The notes: generated by a model not told the origin, from the letters alone. Numbered from the stretch's first letter, positions 8,199-17,568 are shown. The stretch is DNA of 64,000 nt from Vibrio lentus (GCF_002875945.1 NZ_MCZK01000167.1:14426-78425), one strand, 5' to 3'. Numbers and translations: made by a program.

Positions 8199-9332
8199 TT
8201 AATCGGTGGTCGGATATTGTTGAACAAGACGTCGCTCTTCTTGCCACGCGTTAAACAGGCTCTTAAAGGAAGGAGGCTGGTGGCCTCGCTGTTTTTGCTG
8301 AGCGCCAATATCAAAAAGAATGCGGTATTGCAGAAGTAGCGTAGAAAATATCTCTCGCAATGGTGTGTTGCGATCCCAGATATGCCCAGCCTCACTGCTT
8401 GCGCCATTGACCTCAAGGATAGTGAAATCCTCGCCGTTCATTAGGCTGTGCATGTCCTTGAATTTGACGTCGAGTCGACCAAAGTGGAAACCATCGAAGT
8501 CGTCGAATATCTCATCTAAGCGTTCAGTTAAAGCCTGAGTGATGTATTGGTTGCCGTCTCGGAAGATACAGCCACGGCTATGGCTACCTGCGAACGCAAG
8601 TTGGAACTCTTCGCCCTCTGCGAGCACTTGACCCAATTTATCTTGATGTCTTGGCAAATACAGGTGACTAAGCTGCCCAGCACGCGGGCTATTTTCAATT
8701 AACTGTTTGAGTGTCGAGCTGCCATCACCCACTACCATTGGCGCATACTTGAGTGTGATCGAGATGATCTCGCCTTGCTTTTTGTTTGGGTAACGAACAT
8801 AGAAAACCCCCGCTTCAGCTTGATAAGGCGCCTTTTCTTGCAATAGAAAGCGAGCACCATTTGGGAAAGATTCAACATACTGTTCAAGTTGATCTTGTGT
8901 GTTGATCAGCTTAACGCCAACACCTCGACAGCCAAGATCCGGTTTAGCCACAATCGGGAAATCGAGATCCGATTGTATGAGTGCACTGCGTGCATCTTCA
9001 GCTTGTTTCTTACTGCTGAGATCCGTTTTGGTTAGGGTGATAAACGGAGAGATCCAGCGCTGACTCGATGATCCGGCAAGGCTCAGTATTTCGTGTTTTG
9101 ATTCGCCTACCATGCCGCTTAGCTTGATGCTCGGGTTGGCGATGAGCGGCAGCGCCCAGTCAAAGTGCCGTAACCCTTGCATCAGGCTTTGAATCACCAC
9201 TGGCGTGTAGAAGAACCACGTTGGAAGAAACTCATAAGGAGAGACACTGCGCACGGTATCTTTTTCAAGCAAGGGCATGCCTGCATTGATTTGATGTGCT
9301 GGAATGATGCGAATATCTTGCGGTGAACTCAT
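8199..9332 (-). CDS. ATP-grasp carboxylate-amine ligase-like protein
   Basis: 377 residues. The ATP-grasp pattern is visible: FPIVAKPDLGCRGVGVKLI (Lys and glycine-rich loop), FLLQEKAP, and the metal-binding FTILEVNGASSEAGH (E-x-N). It should activate a carboxylate with ATP as an acyl phosphate and join it to an amine, as D-Ala-D-Ala ligases and RimK-type enzymes do; substrates cannot be read from the sequence. Its start overlaps the DedA stop by 4 bases (ATGA), so translation is coupled. Co-location with olsF makes a lipid head group or amino-acid precursor a possible substrate, by inference only. Confidence 0.8.
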   Translation of the reverse strand: MSSPQDIRIIPAHQINAGMPLLEKDTVRSVSPYEFLPTWFFYTPVVIQSLMQGLRHFDWALPLIANPSIKLSGMVGESKHEILSLAGSSSQRWISPFITLTKTDLSSKKQAEDARSALIQSDLDFPIVAKPDLGCRGVGVKLINTQDQLEQYVESFPNGARFLLQEKAPYQAEAGVFYVRYPNKKQGEIISITLKYAPMVVGDGSSTLKQLIENSPRAGQLSHLYLPRHQDKLGQVLAEGEEFQLAFAGSHSRGCIFRDGNQYITQALTERLDEIFDDFDGFHFGRLDVKFKDMHSLMNGEDFTILEVNGASSEAGHIWDRNTPLREIFSTLLLQYRILFDIGAQQKQRGHQPPSFKSLFNAWQEERRLVQQYPTTD

Positions 9333-9916
9333 GATAATCCTCTAGAGTAGGTTTTATTCATTAATCGATTGCCGATAAACAACAAAGCGATGGCACACGG
9401 GATGATGATCCATTGATATTCAGAGGCTTGCAGCCACGCTGATGTCCCTAAATAGTAGATGGCAGAGAAGACAATGCCAGTCCAGATCGCGGTGGCACTA
9501 ATAACGGCAAACAAGAAAGTAGGCAGTGGGATGGCGAAAAAGCCACTTAAGGTAAAACCAACGGTACGAAGCCCAGGAATAAAGCGGATGACAAAAAGAC
9601 TGCTGAAAGCGTTTTGACGTAATTTAGTGCGAAGCGCACGAAAGTATCGGTTGGTGAGGGCTTTGTAACGAACGCCTCGGAAATAACGTCCTGATTTACC
9701 TAGGTAATAGAGGCCGAGATCACCTGTGGCAATGCCGATAAAAATAGCAAGCAGCGCATATTGAGGAAGTATGAGACCTTGAGTCGCTAAACCTGCCGCT
9801 GTAACAATCGCCAGATCTTCAAGCAGATAAGAAAGCGCAATAATGCCAAGCATCAGCCATAGCAGCGATTCTTCTCCTGTATTTAACCATGCTTGAATGC
9901 TCTCGACGGTGCTCAT
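9329..9916 (-). CDS. DedA-family inner-membrane protein
   Basis: 195 residues. It has the DedA/SNARE-associated layout: hydrophobic N-terminal helices, the cytoplasmic GDLGLYYLGKSGRYFRGVRYK segment, the conserved FVIRFIPGLRTVGFTLSGFFAIP re-entrant motif with Arg, and C-terminal helices. DedA proteins are proposed lipid transporters or scramblases (some carry undecaprenyl phosphate), with wide effects on membrane homeostasis. It is the first gene of the seven-gene unit ending in olsF, which fits a membrane-lipid theme. Confidence 0.88.
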   Translation of the reverse strand: MSTVESIQAWLNTGEESLLWLMLGIIALSYLLEDLAIVTAAGLATQGLILPQYALLAIFIGIATGDLGLYYLGKSGRYFRGVRYKALTNRYFRALRTKLRQNAFSSLFVIRFIPGLRTVGFTLSGFFAIPLPTFLFAVISATAIWTGIVFSAIYYLGTSAWLQASEYQWIIIPCAIALLFIGNRLMNKTYSRGLS

Positions 9917-9940
9917 TAAATGTCCTTATCTATCCTATAA

Positions 9941-9966
9941 ATGAATGGCTTATTGGCCATTCATTG
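9941..9966. promoter_or_regulatory. 10-bp perfect inverted repeat upstream of the DedA-olsF operon
   Basis: AATGAATGGC and GCCATTCATT flank a 6-base spacer, 25 bases upstream of the DedA start codon. It could be an operator or a 5'-untranslated-region hairpin. No T-run follows in the direction of transcription. Confidence 0.45.
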
Positions 9967-10135
9967 AGTGTAGTAAATTAAATAGACAGGAGGAGCAGAG
10001 AAAAACTTACAGCGGATTAGCGTTTTTTTGTAGGGGCTTAAATCGATTGACGGTTTGAGTCGTGCTGTTTGGATGCTGAATCAGCGGGCGTTTACGGTGA
10101 CAAAAGTAGGTCGGTGGAGGCGATTTCTAAATAAC

Positions 10136-10170
10136 AAAAGAAAAAGGCTGAGTCGTTAAACTCAGCCTTT
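10136..10170 (-). terminator. Rho-independent terminator of cpdB
   Basis: AAAGGCTGAGT and ACTCAGCCTTT form an 11-bp perfect stem with a 6-base loop; on the minus strand it is followed by a T-rich run. It lies about 30 bases after the cpdB stop. Confidence 0.9.
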
Positions 10171-10200
10171 CAGAACGTTAACTATGGATTACTGGGTAAT

Positions 10201-12177
10201 CTATTTAGTTAGGTCAATCTGGTAAACAGCAAAACCAACATCGTCAGTCGCAACACGTTTCATCGGGTATTGACCCTTTTCTTTGATGAACTCTGCCGCT
10301 TTGTCGCTTGGAGATGTTTCAAAGCGGATATCTAGTTTGTTATCCGTTTTGATTGGCGCAAATGACCAGTTGTTATCAGCTGTTGGGCTAACTTGACCTT
10401 GCTCTTTGCTTACGCGAGAGATGTAGTTTGCAAGAACAGTACGGTTCTCATCTGGAGCATCAAATGCGATGAAGTCTTCACCCGTGCCTGGGAACTTAGC
10501 ACTGTACGCACGGTAGTTGTTGGTTGCGATCAGGAAGTCTTGCTTCATGTCGATTGGCTTACCTTGGTAAGTTAGGCCAACAATACGTTGTGAGTCAGGG
10601 TTAACGACTTTACAGTTTGCATCGTATTTCGCAGGTTGAGTTACGTCGATTTGGTAATCAACACCGTCGATAACATCGAAGTTGTAAGTACGGAAATTAT
10701 CCCACTCGATCAACTGTTGTGGTGCTGTTGAGTTAACATCAACTTGGTTGAACTGACCAGCAGAACACTCAAGCCACTCTTTTACTTCGTGGCCTGTTAC
10801 CTTCATCGCGACTAGCGTGTTCGGGTAAAGGTACAAGTCAGCTGCGTTACGGAATGTCAGTTGACCAGATTCAACTTCAGTGAAGTTCGCTGGGTCATTC
10901 TTACGACCACCGGCTTTAAATGGTGCAGCTGCAGAAAGTACTGGCGTACCATCTAGGTCTGGGTCGCCTTGGATGAACTGTTCAACGTAATCTTTCTGTG
11001 CAAGGTTAACGATTTGTACTGTTGGATCGTCTTGCACTAGAGATAGGAAGCTGTACATCACGTCGTCTGCTTTACCAATCGGTTGGTTAACAAATTCACG
11101 AGTACCTGCGTGGTCTTTTTCTAGTGCTGTTACGATGCCTTCATCAGCTGCAGCAAGCGACTTCTTCTCGATCTTGTCGTAGATAGGGCGAGCTTCTGAT
11201 TGGCCTTTAACGACTTCCCACTTACCGTCTTTTTGCGCAAGTGTTAGATCCATAACACCAACGTGGCTACCCCAACGACCTGGCATTACTGCCGCAACGC
11301 CGTTCATTGTGCCAGTTTCGTTATCGATGCCTTGGATGTCATCAAAACCTTTACCTGGGAACACTGCGTGAGAGTGGCCGAATGCGATTGCATCAATGCC
11401 ATCTACTTCAGATAGGTAGAACGTTGAGTTCTCTTCGCCATTTTTGTATGGGTCAGTTGATACGCCTGAGTGAGGGATAGCAACGATAACTTCAGCGCCT
11501 TCCGCTTTCATTTGAGGTACTAACTCGTTAGCTGTCTCAATGATGTCACGAGCGATCACTTTGCCTTCTAGGTTCTTCTTATCCCACGTCATGATTTGTG
11601 GTGGAACAAAACCGATGTAACCCACTTTTACTTCATGCTCTACGCCTGCTGTATCTTCAAACGTGTGCGTCTTGATGATGTAAGGCGTGAAGTAGTGTTC
11701 TTTGGTTTCTGCGTCGTAAACGTTAGCACTGATGTATGGGAAATCAGCGTCATTGATCGACTCTTCTAGGAACTCAAGACCGTAGTTGAATTCGTGGTTA
11801 CCTAGGTTTGCAGCGTCGTAGCTTAGTTGATTCATTGCTTTATATGCAGGGTGAACTTCGCCCGCTTCGATGCCTTTATCTGCCATGTAGTCACCCATTG
11901 GGCTACCTTGCAGCAAGTCACCGTTATCAACTAATACGCTGTTGGTTACTTCGCTTTGAGCTTCTTTTACTAGAGTTGCAGTACGTGCTAAGCCAATTTT
12001 TTTCGATGGCTTGTCTTTGTAGTAGTCGTAATCCATTAGGTTGGTATGGATATCCGTCGTTTCTACGACACGTAATTTAATCACTTCATCGGTATCTGGT
12101 GTTGTTGTGCAGCCTGCTAGAGTCAAACCAAGACCCGCAAGTACAGCCAATGATAAAGGTTTCATTGCAACTTTCAT
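10201..12177 (-). CDS. cpdB: 2',3'-cyclic-nucleotide 2'-phosphodiesterase / 3'-nucleotidase
   Basis: 658 residues, as for E. coli CpdB (about 647). The metallophosphoesterase domain comes first with VVETTDIHTNLMDYDYY, NGDLLQG, GNHEFNYG, IPHSGV and GHSH metal ligands; the C-terminal 5'-nucleotidase substrate domain follows from about 390. It hydrolyses 2',3'-cyclic nucleotides and 3'-nucleotides for nucleoside and phosphate scavenging. Unlike the soluble E. coli enzyme, the N-terminus has a lipobox (LAGC, Cys23), so this one is probably an envelope lipoprotein. The start has GGAG seven bases upstream. Monocistronic with its own terminator. Confidence 0.95.
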   Translation of the reverse strand: MKVAMKPLSLAVLAGLGLTLAGCTTTPDTDEVIKLRVVETTDIHTNLMDYDYYKDKPSKKIGLARTATLVKEAQSEVTNSVLVDNGDLLQGSPMGDYMADKGIEAGEVHPAYKAMNQLSYDAANLGNHEFNYGLEFLEESINDADFPYISANVYDAETKEHYFTPYIIKTHTFEDTAGVEHEVKVGYIGFVPPQIMTWDKKNLEGKVIARDIIETANELVPQMKAEGAEVIVAIPHSGVSTDPYKNGEENSTFYLSEVDGIDAIAFGHSHAVFPGKGFDDIQGIDNETGTMNGVAAVMPGRWGSHVGVMDLTLAQKDGKWEVVKGQSEARPIYDKIEKKSLAAADEGIVTALEKDHAGTREFVNQPIGKADDVMYSFLSLVQDDPTVQIVNLAQKDYVEQFIQGDPDLDGTPVLSAAAPFKAGGRKNDPANFTEVESGQLTFRNAADLYLYPNTLVAMKVTGHEVKEWLECSAGQFNQVDVNSTAPQQLIEWDNFRTYNFDVIDGVDYQIDVTQPAKYDANCKVVNPDSQRIVGLTYQGKPIDMKQDFLIATNNYRAYSAKFPGTGEDFIAFDAPDENRTVLANYISRVSKEQGQVSPTADNNWSFAPIKTDNKLDIRFETSPSDKAAEFIKEKGQYPMKRVATDDVGFAVYQIDLTK

Positions 12178-12627
12178 TTTGTAGCTCCAAAGTGGATAGT
12201 AGAAAATTCGTTGCGTAATGTAACAAAACCGAATGAAACAATGATTACAACGAATGTTAATTCGTGACTTAGATCGATTACTTTATGGTGTTCTGCAAGA
12301 CGCCTCCCAAACCTGCTCAATCAATGTACAAATCACATCGATAGTATTAGTCCATTCATTTCACCTATTTATCGATGAATCTCATCCCTTATCAGCTTTT
12401 CGAATAAAAAATGAAATTTTAGAATTTCCAGTAATATGAGAGGCTCGTCATAATGCCTATATCAAGGACGTATCAGGCAGATGAATAGCAAGGATAGCTC
12501 AAAACGAAGCTTCTGTTTTCTTCTAGTGCCAATACTCCCATTCACTCAAGTGGATGAGTTAAATCCCTTGCTTGGCAAGACCAAGTAATGAATTGCTCGT
12601 ACTGCGAGCCTTAAAGGAAGCACTGAA
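12178..12627. other. Intergenic region between divergent cpdB and cysD
   Basis: 450 bases without a convincing gene. It must hold the cpdB promoter at the left and the cysDN promoter at the right. The right part should contain a CysB-controlled promoter, as in other gamma-proteobacteria, but I could not identify a clear CysB site or sigma-70 promoter by eye. Confidence 0.6.
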
Positions 12628-13536
12628 ATGGACCAAGAACGTTTAACCCACCTAAAACAGCTTGAAGCGGAAAGTATTCATATTATCCGTGAAGTTGCTG
12701 CTGAGTTTGATAACCCAGTGATGATGTACTCCATCGGTAAAGATTCTTCTGTGATGCTTCATTTAGCTCGCAAAGCGTTTTATCCAGGCAAGATTCCATT
12801 CCCACTATTACACGTTGATACGGATTGGAAATTCCGCGAGATGATTGAGTTTCGTGATCGTACGGCTAAAAAGTACGGCTTCGACCTTTTAGTACATAAG
12901 AACCCAGAAGGTATTGAGATGGGATGTAGCCCATTCGTACATGGTTCTTCCAAGCACACTGACATCATGAAAACTCAAGGCCTTAAGCAGGCGTTAAACA
13001 AGTACGGGTTCGATGCCGCTTTTGGTGGTGCGCGTCGTGATGAAGAAAAATCTCGAGCGAAAGAGCGTGTTTATTCTTTCCGCGACAAGAACCACACATG
13101 GGATCCAAAAAACCAGCGCCCTGAACTTTGGCATACCTATAACGGCCAGGTTAATAAAGGCGAAAGCATTCGTGTATTCCCGCTATCTAACTGGACTGAG
13201 CTCGATATCTGGCAATACATCTACCTAGAGAGCATCGATATTGTTCCACTTTACCTTTCAGACAAACGTCCTGTGGTTGAGCGTGATGGCATGTTGATCA
13301 TGGTTGATGATGACCGTATGGAGCTGCAAGAAGGTGAAGTGATTGAAGAGAAAAGCGTTCGCTTCCGTACTTTGGGTTGTTACCCACTGACCGGAGCCGT
13401 TGAATCTGAGGCGAACACGCTAACAGGCATTATTGAAGAGATGCTGGTGGCAACATCCAGTGAGCGTCAAGGTCGAGCGATTGACCATGATCAGTCGGGC
13501 TCAATGGAGCTGAAAAAGCGCCAAGGTTATTTCTAA
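12628..13536 (+). CDS. cysD: Sulfate adenylyltransferase subunit 2
   Basis: 302 residues, identical in length to E. coli CysD. The PP-loop ATP-pyrophosphatase motif is near residue 34-41 (YSIGKDSSV), followed by HVDTDWKF and the GGARRDEEKSRAKERVYSFR segment. With CysN it forms adenosine 5'-phosphosulfate from sulfate and ATP, the first step of sulfate assimilation. It begins the cysD-cysN-permease-cysC unit, 18 bases before cysN. Confidence 0.98.
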   Translation: MDQERLTHLKQLEAESIHIIREVAAEFDNPVMMYSIGKDSSVMLHLARKAFYPGKIPFPLLHVDTDWKFREMIEFRDRTAKKYGFDLLVHKNPEGIEMGCSPFVHGSSKHTDIMKTQGLKQALNKYGFDAAFGGARRDEEKSRAKERVYSFRDKNHTWDPKNQRPELWHTYNGQVNKGESIRVFPLSNWTELDIWQYIYLESIDIVPLYLSDKRPVVERDGMLIMVDDDRMELQEGEVIEEKSVRFRTLGCYPLTGAVESEANTLTGIIEEMLVATSSERQGRAIDHDQSGSMELKKRQGYF

Positions 13537-13554
13537 GAATCTAAGGAAAGAAAA

Positions 13555-14985
13555 ATGAATAGTGCAGTAGAAGCCGAATTGGCTGAACTAGGGATTGAAG
13601 GTTATCTAAGTCAGCATCAGCATAAATCTATGCTTAGATTTTTAACTTGTGGCTCGGTAGACGATGGTAAAAGTACGTTAATCGGTCGCTTGCTCCATGA
13701 TACAAAACAGATTTATGAAGATCAGCTAGCAGCGGTTCACTCAGATAGCCAACGAGTGGGTACTACGGGTGAGAAACCTGATTTGGCACTGCTTGTTGAT
13801 GGCTTGCAGGCTGAGCGTGAGCAAGGCATCACGATCGACGTGGCTTACCGCTACTTCTCGACGCAAAAGCGTAAATTCATTATTGCTGATACCCCAGGGC
13901 ATGAGCAGTACACACGTAACATGGCAACAGGCGCTTCAACGTGTGATCTGGCTGTGATCCTGATTGATGCTCGCAAGGGTGTACTGGATCAAACACGTCG
14001 TCACTCGTTTATTTCTAACCTACTTGGTTTGAAGCATTTCATCGTCGCAGTCAACAAAATGGATCTCGTCGAGTACTCGCAAGATCGTTTTGAGGAGATT
14101 CGCGATCAGTATCTAGAGTTTGCAGAAAACTTAGAGGGTGAGACCAACATTCAGATCTTGCCCGTTTCGGCACTTGAAGGCATTAACGTTGCTGCACCAA
14201 GTAAAGAGCTTGCATGGTTCGAAGGCCCATCTCTATTGGAGGTACTAGAGAACGTCGACATTGACCAAAAACGCTCTGCGGGTGAATTCCGATTCCCAGT
14301 GCAGTACGTCAATCGTCCTAACCTAGATTTCCGAGGCTTTGCCGGCACAGTGGCTTCAGGTCGTGTCAGCGTGGGTGATGAAATCAAGGCGTTGCCTTCA
14401 GGTAAAACCTCTAAGGTGGCAAGCATTGTGACCTTTGATGGTGAACTTGAATCAGCACAAGCGGGCTTGGCGGTAACGCTGACTCTTGAAGATGAGATCG
14501 ATATCAGTCGTGGCGATTTGATTGTGTTGGAAAATGCGCAAATTGAATCCACCAACCATGTATTGGCAGATATCGTGTGGATGACAGAACAACCACTGCA
14601 ACCGGGTAAAGCTTACGACATCAAAATCGCAGGCAAGAAAACCGTCGGTCAGGTTGAAACGGTTCGTCACCAATATGACATCAACAACCTGTCGACCCAC
14701 GCTGTCGATGAGTTACCACTGAATGGTATTGGCTTGTGTGAGTGGTCTTTGAACGAGACTGTCGCATTGGATAAATACCGTGAGAGTGCGGATACCGGTG
14801 GTTTCATCGTTATCGACCGTCTAACCAACGTGACGGTTGGTGCGGGTTTGATTCGAGACCGTTTGGACTCTGTTGAACAGCAAGTCGGTAACTTCTCTGC
14901 ATTTGAACTTGAGTTCAATGCTCTGGTTCGTAAGCATTTTCCTCATTGGGATGCCAAAGATTTAAGCCAACTACTGAAGTCATAA
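13555..14985 (+). CDS. cysN: Sulfate adenylyltransferase subunit 1 (GTPase)
   Basis: 476 residues (E. coli CysN 475). It is an EF-Tu-like GTPase: G1 CGSVDDGKST near residue 33-42, the GITIDVAYRYF switch region, G3 DTPGHEQYT, G4 NKMDL, then beta-barrel domains 2 and 3 to the end. GTP hydrolysis by CysN drives APS formation by CysD. No CysC kinase domain is fused; cysC is separate downstream. Confidence 0.98.
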   Translation: MNSAVEAELAELGIEGYLSQHQHKSMLRFLTCGSVDDGKSTLIGRLLHDTKQIYEDQLAAVHSDSQRVGTTGEKPDLALLVDGLQAEREQGITIDVAYRYFSTQKRKFIIADTPGHEQYTRNMATGASTCDLAVILIDARKGVLDQTRRHSFISNLLGLKHFIVAVNKMDLVEYSQDRFEEIRDQYLEFAENLEGETNIQILPVSALEGINVAAPSKELAWFEGPSLLEVLENVDIDQKRSAGEFRFPVQYVNRPNLDFRGFAGTVASGRVSVGDEIKALPSGKTSKVASIVTFDGELESAQAGLAVTLTLEDEIDISRGDLIVLENAQIESTNHVLADIVWMTEQPLQPGKAYDIKIAGKKTVGQVETVRHQYDINNLSTHAVDELPLNGIGLCEWSLNETVALDKYRESADTGGFIVIDRLTNVTVGAGLIRDRLDSVEQQVGNFSAFELEFNALVRKHFPHWDAKDLSQLLKS

Positions 14986-15050
14986 ACGACCAAGCAACAG
15001 CTTATTGAATCAGGCGGAAACTCATTGTTTCCGCCATAAAGGACGGGTAT

Positions 15051-16775
15051 ATGTGGCAACAAGGATTTGTATTAGCGATTTTGCTCGGCATCATTACTTG
15101 CCTGCTCGTTACCCGTATTAAGCCAAGCTTTATCTTTGCTGGCGCGGCGTTTATTGCTTTTATGGCTGGTATGATCGACTTGTCGAGCTTAGCCAATAAC
15201 TTCACTAACTCCTCGTTACTGACTTTAATTCTTTTGATCCTCGCCTCAAGTGCGTTGGAGAAAACTCGCTTAATCAGCTGGGTTAGCCGCAATATCTCTG
15301 AAGGTAGGCTAGGTACCGTGGTTGCGAAGTTGGGTATTTCCACAGCGTTACTTTCTTCTTTTACCAATAATACGGCGGTGGTTGTCTCTTTGATCGGAGC
15401 GATCAAACGTAATCAGCAACATGCGCCATCTAAACTGCTTATCCCTCTGTCATACGCTGCCATCTTAGGTGGAACGCTGACATTGATCGGCACTTCAACT
15501 AATTTGATCATCAATAGCTTTGTTGAAGATGCAGGATTGCCGAGTTTAAACTTTTTCACACCAACCTTGATCGGTTTAGCGGTCTTGGTCGGTGGTGTGT
15601 TGATCCTTATCCCTCTGAGTTACTTCTTACCAAGCTACGATGATGGTTCCCAAGATGATCTGCCTTACTTTCTAGAAGCTAGAGTTGAGCCCGGCTCACC
15701 GTTAGTTGGCCGCAGTGTAAGCGAAAATAATCTTAGAGCTCTGAGAAAATTGTTCTTAGCGGAAGTGATTCGAGACGGTAAAACAACAGCGTCTATAGAC
15801 CCTGACTTCATACTGCAAGCTCGTGACCGACTGTTGTTTTGTGGCGACGTTGAAAGCGTAGCGACACTGCAAGAAATTCAAGGATTAACTCTGTTTGGTC
15901 AGCATCACCTTAACGGCCAGAGTTTTGTTGAGGTCGTGGTGAGTTCGTCGGCAAGCTTCTGTAATAAAACCCTGAAAACCAGCCAGTTCAGAGATCGTTT
16001 TGATGCGGTTGTGGTTGCTATTCGTCGCGGTCATGAACGCCTAGAAGGTGGCCTTGGAAACATCACACTAACCGCTGGGGATACCTTGATTTTGGTTCCC
16101 GGTAAGCGTTTTGAAGAGCAGCGTCAACAACACAACAAAGAGTTTGTGTTGATGAATGACTTGGACTCGAGTGCCAAGCTTGATGCGGATAAATCGACGT
16201 TTGTATTGCTCGGTTTTGCCAGTGTGATTGGTTTAGCCCTTGCTGAAGTCGTACCGATTATCAAAGGGCTGGCTGGTTTCTTACTGTTGCTGGTGGCCTT
16301 TGGCGTGGTGCAACTTGGTGAGCTTCGTCGCCGTTTTCCGGTTGATATTGTGGTGATCGTTGGCTCTGCACTTTCTATTGCTCAACTGATGATTTCATCG
16401 GGTTTGTCTGAGCGTATGGGGCTGATGTTTATGGAAGCCTTTAATGGCTGGGGCGTGTTCGGTGCGTTAGTTGCGACCTATTTCATGACCTTGGTTCTGA
16501 CTGAGTTAGTGACCAATAATGCGGCTGCAGCACTCTCGTTCCCAATTGGCTACAGCATGGCTATCGGCTATGGCGTTGACCCTATGCCATTCATTATGGC
16601 GGTTCTGTTTGGTGCCAGCGCCAGCTTTATTTCGCCATACGGCTACCAAACCAATTTACTTGTTTATAGCGTAGGTAATTATCATCTCACCGATTATCTA
16701 CGTATCGGCATCCCAATCTCGATTGTCTATTCGGGCTTGGTGCTGACCCTAATTCCTTACTTTTTCCCATTTTAA
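15051..16775 (+). CDS. SLC13-family permease with RCK_C domains, probable sulfate importer
   Basis: 574 residues. Membrane helices occupy about 1-200 and 385-574. Between them lie two soluble RCK_C/TrkA-C modules (about 205-290 ARVEPGSPLVGRSVSENNLRALRKLFLAEVIRDG; about 295-370 VEVVVSSSASFCNKTLKTSQFRDRFDAVVVAIRRG). SLC13-type signatures SSFTNNTAVV, GTSTNLI, TELVTNNAAAALSFPI are clear. Proteins of this form carry divalent anions with sodium or protons. Placement between cysN and cysC supports sulfate as substrate, by inference. Confidence 0.88.
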   Translation: MWQQGFVLAILLGIITCLLVTRIKPSFIFAGAAFIAFMAGMIDLSSLANNFTNSSLLTLILLILASSALEKTRLISWVSRNISEGRLGTVVAKLGISTALLSSFTNNTAVVVSLIGAIKRNQQHAPSKLLIPLSYAAILGGTLTLIGTSTNLIINSFVEDAGLPSLNFFTPTLIGLAVLVGGVLILIPLSYFLPSYDDGSQDDLPYFLEARVEPGSPLVGRSVSENNLRALRKLFLAEVIRDGKTTASIDPDFILQARDRLLFCGDVESVATLQEIQGLTLFGQHHLNGQSFVEVVVSSSASFCNKTLKTSQFRDRFDAVVVAIRRGHERLEGGLGNITLTAGDTLILVPGKRFEEQRQQHNKEFVLMNDLDSSAKLDADKSTFVLLGFASVIGLALAEVVPIIKGLAGFLLLLVAFGVVQLGELRRRFPVDIVVIVGSALSIAQLMISSGLSERMGLMFMEAFNGWGVFGALVATYFMTLVLTELVTNNAAAALSFPIGYSMAIGYGVDPMPFIMAVLFGASASFISPYGYQTNLLVYSVGNYHLTDYLRIGIPISIVYSGLVLTLIPYFFPF

Positions 16776-16799
16776 TGCTGTTTATTTAAAGGACTAATT

Positions 16800-17420
16800 A
16801 TGACCGCAGTACTCAAACCAAAAGATGAGAATGTTGTGTGGCATCAACACTCGATTGATAAAGCATTCCGCTCTAATCTGAAATCACAAAAGCCAGCCGT
16901 GCTCTGGTTCACGGGATTATCTGGTTCTGGGAAGTCAACAGTCGCTGGAGCATTAGAAAACCGCTTGGCACAGCTTGGTTACCATACTTACTTATTGGAT
17001 GGCGATAATGTTCGTCACGGATTATGTAGCGATCTTGGTTTCTCTGAGCAAGACCGTCGAGAGAATATTCGTCGTATTGGTGAACTTGCTAAATTGATGG
17101 CGGATGCGGGTTTGATCGTATTGTCTGCGTTTATTTCTCCACATCAAGCGGAGAGACAGTTGGTGCGTGATTTATTGCCTGAAGGTGAGTTTCTAGAGGT
17201 GTTTGTTAATACGCCTCTTGAGGTTTGCGAACAGCGCGATCCTAAAGGTTTGTATAAGAAAGCGCGCGCTGGAGAAATCCCGAATTTTACTGGCATTAGC
17301 TCAGTGTACGAAGCGCCTCAGAACCCTGAGATAGATCTACCTGCGGGTGAGAAGACACTCGATGAACTGGTCGAATTGTGTATTGATGCTTTAGAGAAGC
17401 GTAATATTTTAGCCAATTGA
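16800..17420 (+). CDS. cysC: Adenylylsulfate (APS) kinase
   Basis: 206 residues (E. coli 201). Walker A is GLSGSGKST at about 39-47. Then come LLDGDNVRHGL, LGFSEQDRRENIRRIGE, FISPHQAERQ (with the phosphorylated-Ser position) and FVNTPLEVCEQRDPKGLYKKARAGEIPNFTGI, all APS-kinase signatures. It phosphorylates APS to PAPS. Last gene of the cysD-cysN-permease-cysC unit; I see no clear terminator after it. Confidence 0.97.
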   Translation: MTAVLKPKDENVVWHQHSIDKAFRSNLKSQKPAVLWFTGLSGSGKSTVAGALENRLAQLGYHTYLLDGDNVRHGLCSDLGFSEQDRRENIRRIGELAKLMADAGLIVLSAFISPHQAERQLVRDLLPEGEFLEVFVNTPLEVCEQRDPKGLYKKARAGEIPNFTGISSVYEAPQNPEIDLPAGEKTLDELVELCIDALEKRNILAN

Positions 17421-17568
17421 GATCGTTGGTATGACTAAGGCTACTCGCCTGCTTATCTGCTTATTCATGATGGATAAATAGAGCAGCCTTGGTTTACCGA
17501 GACAAGAAACCTATCCTCTAGATTCTCTTTACTCTTCTCAATATTCTTTACTGTGTACACCGTCATTA

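Noticed and set aside
12254..12439. 61-residue plus-strand open reading upstream of cysD
   Set aside because: No ribosome binding site, biased composition and no recognisable domain; more likely promoter and leader DNA.
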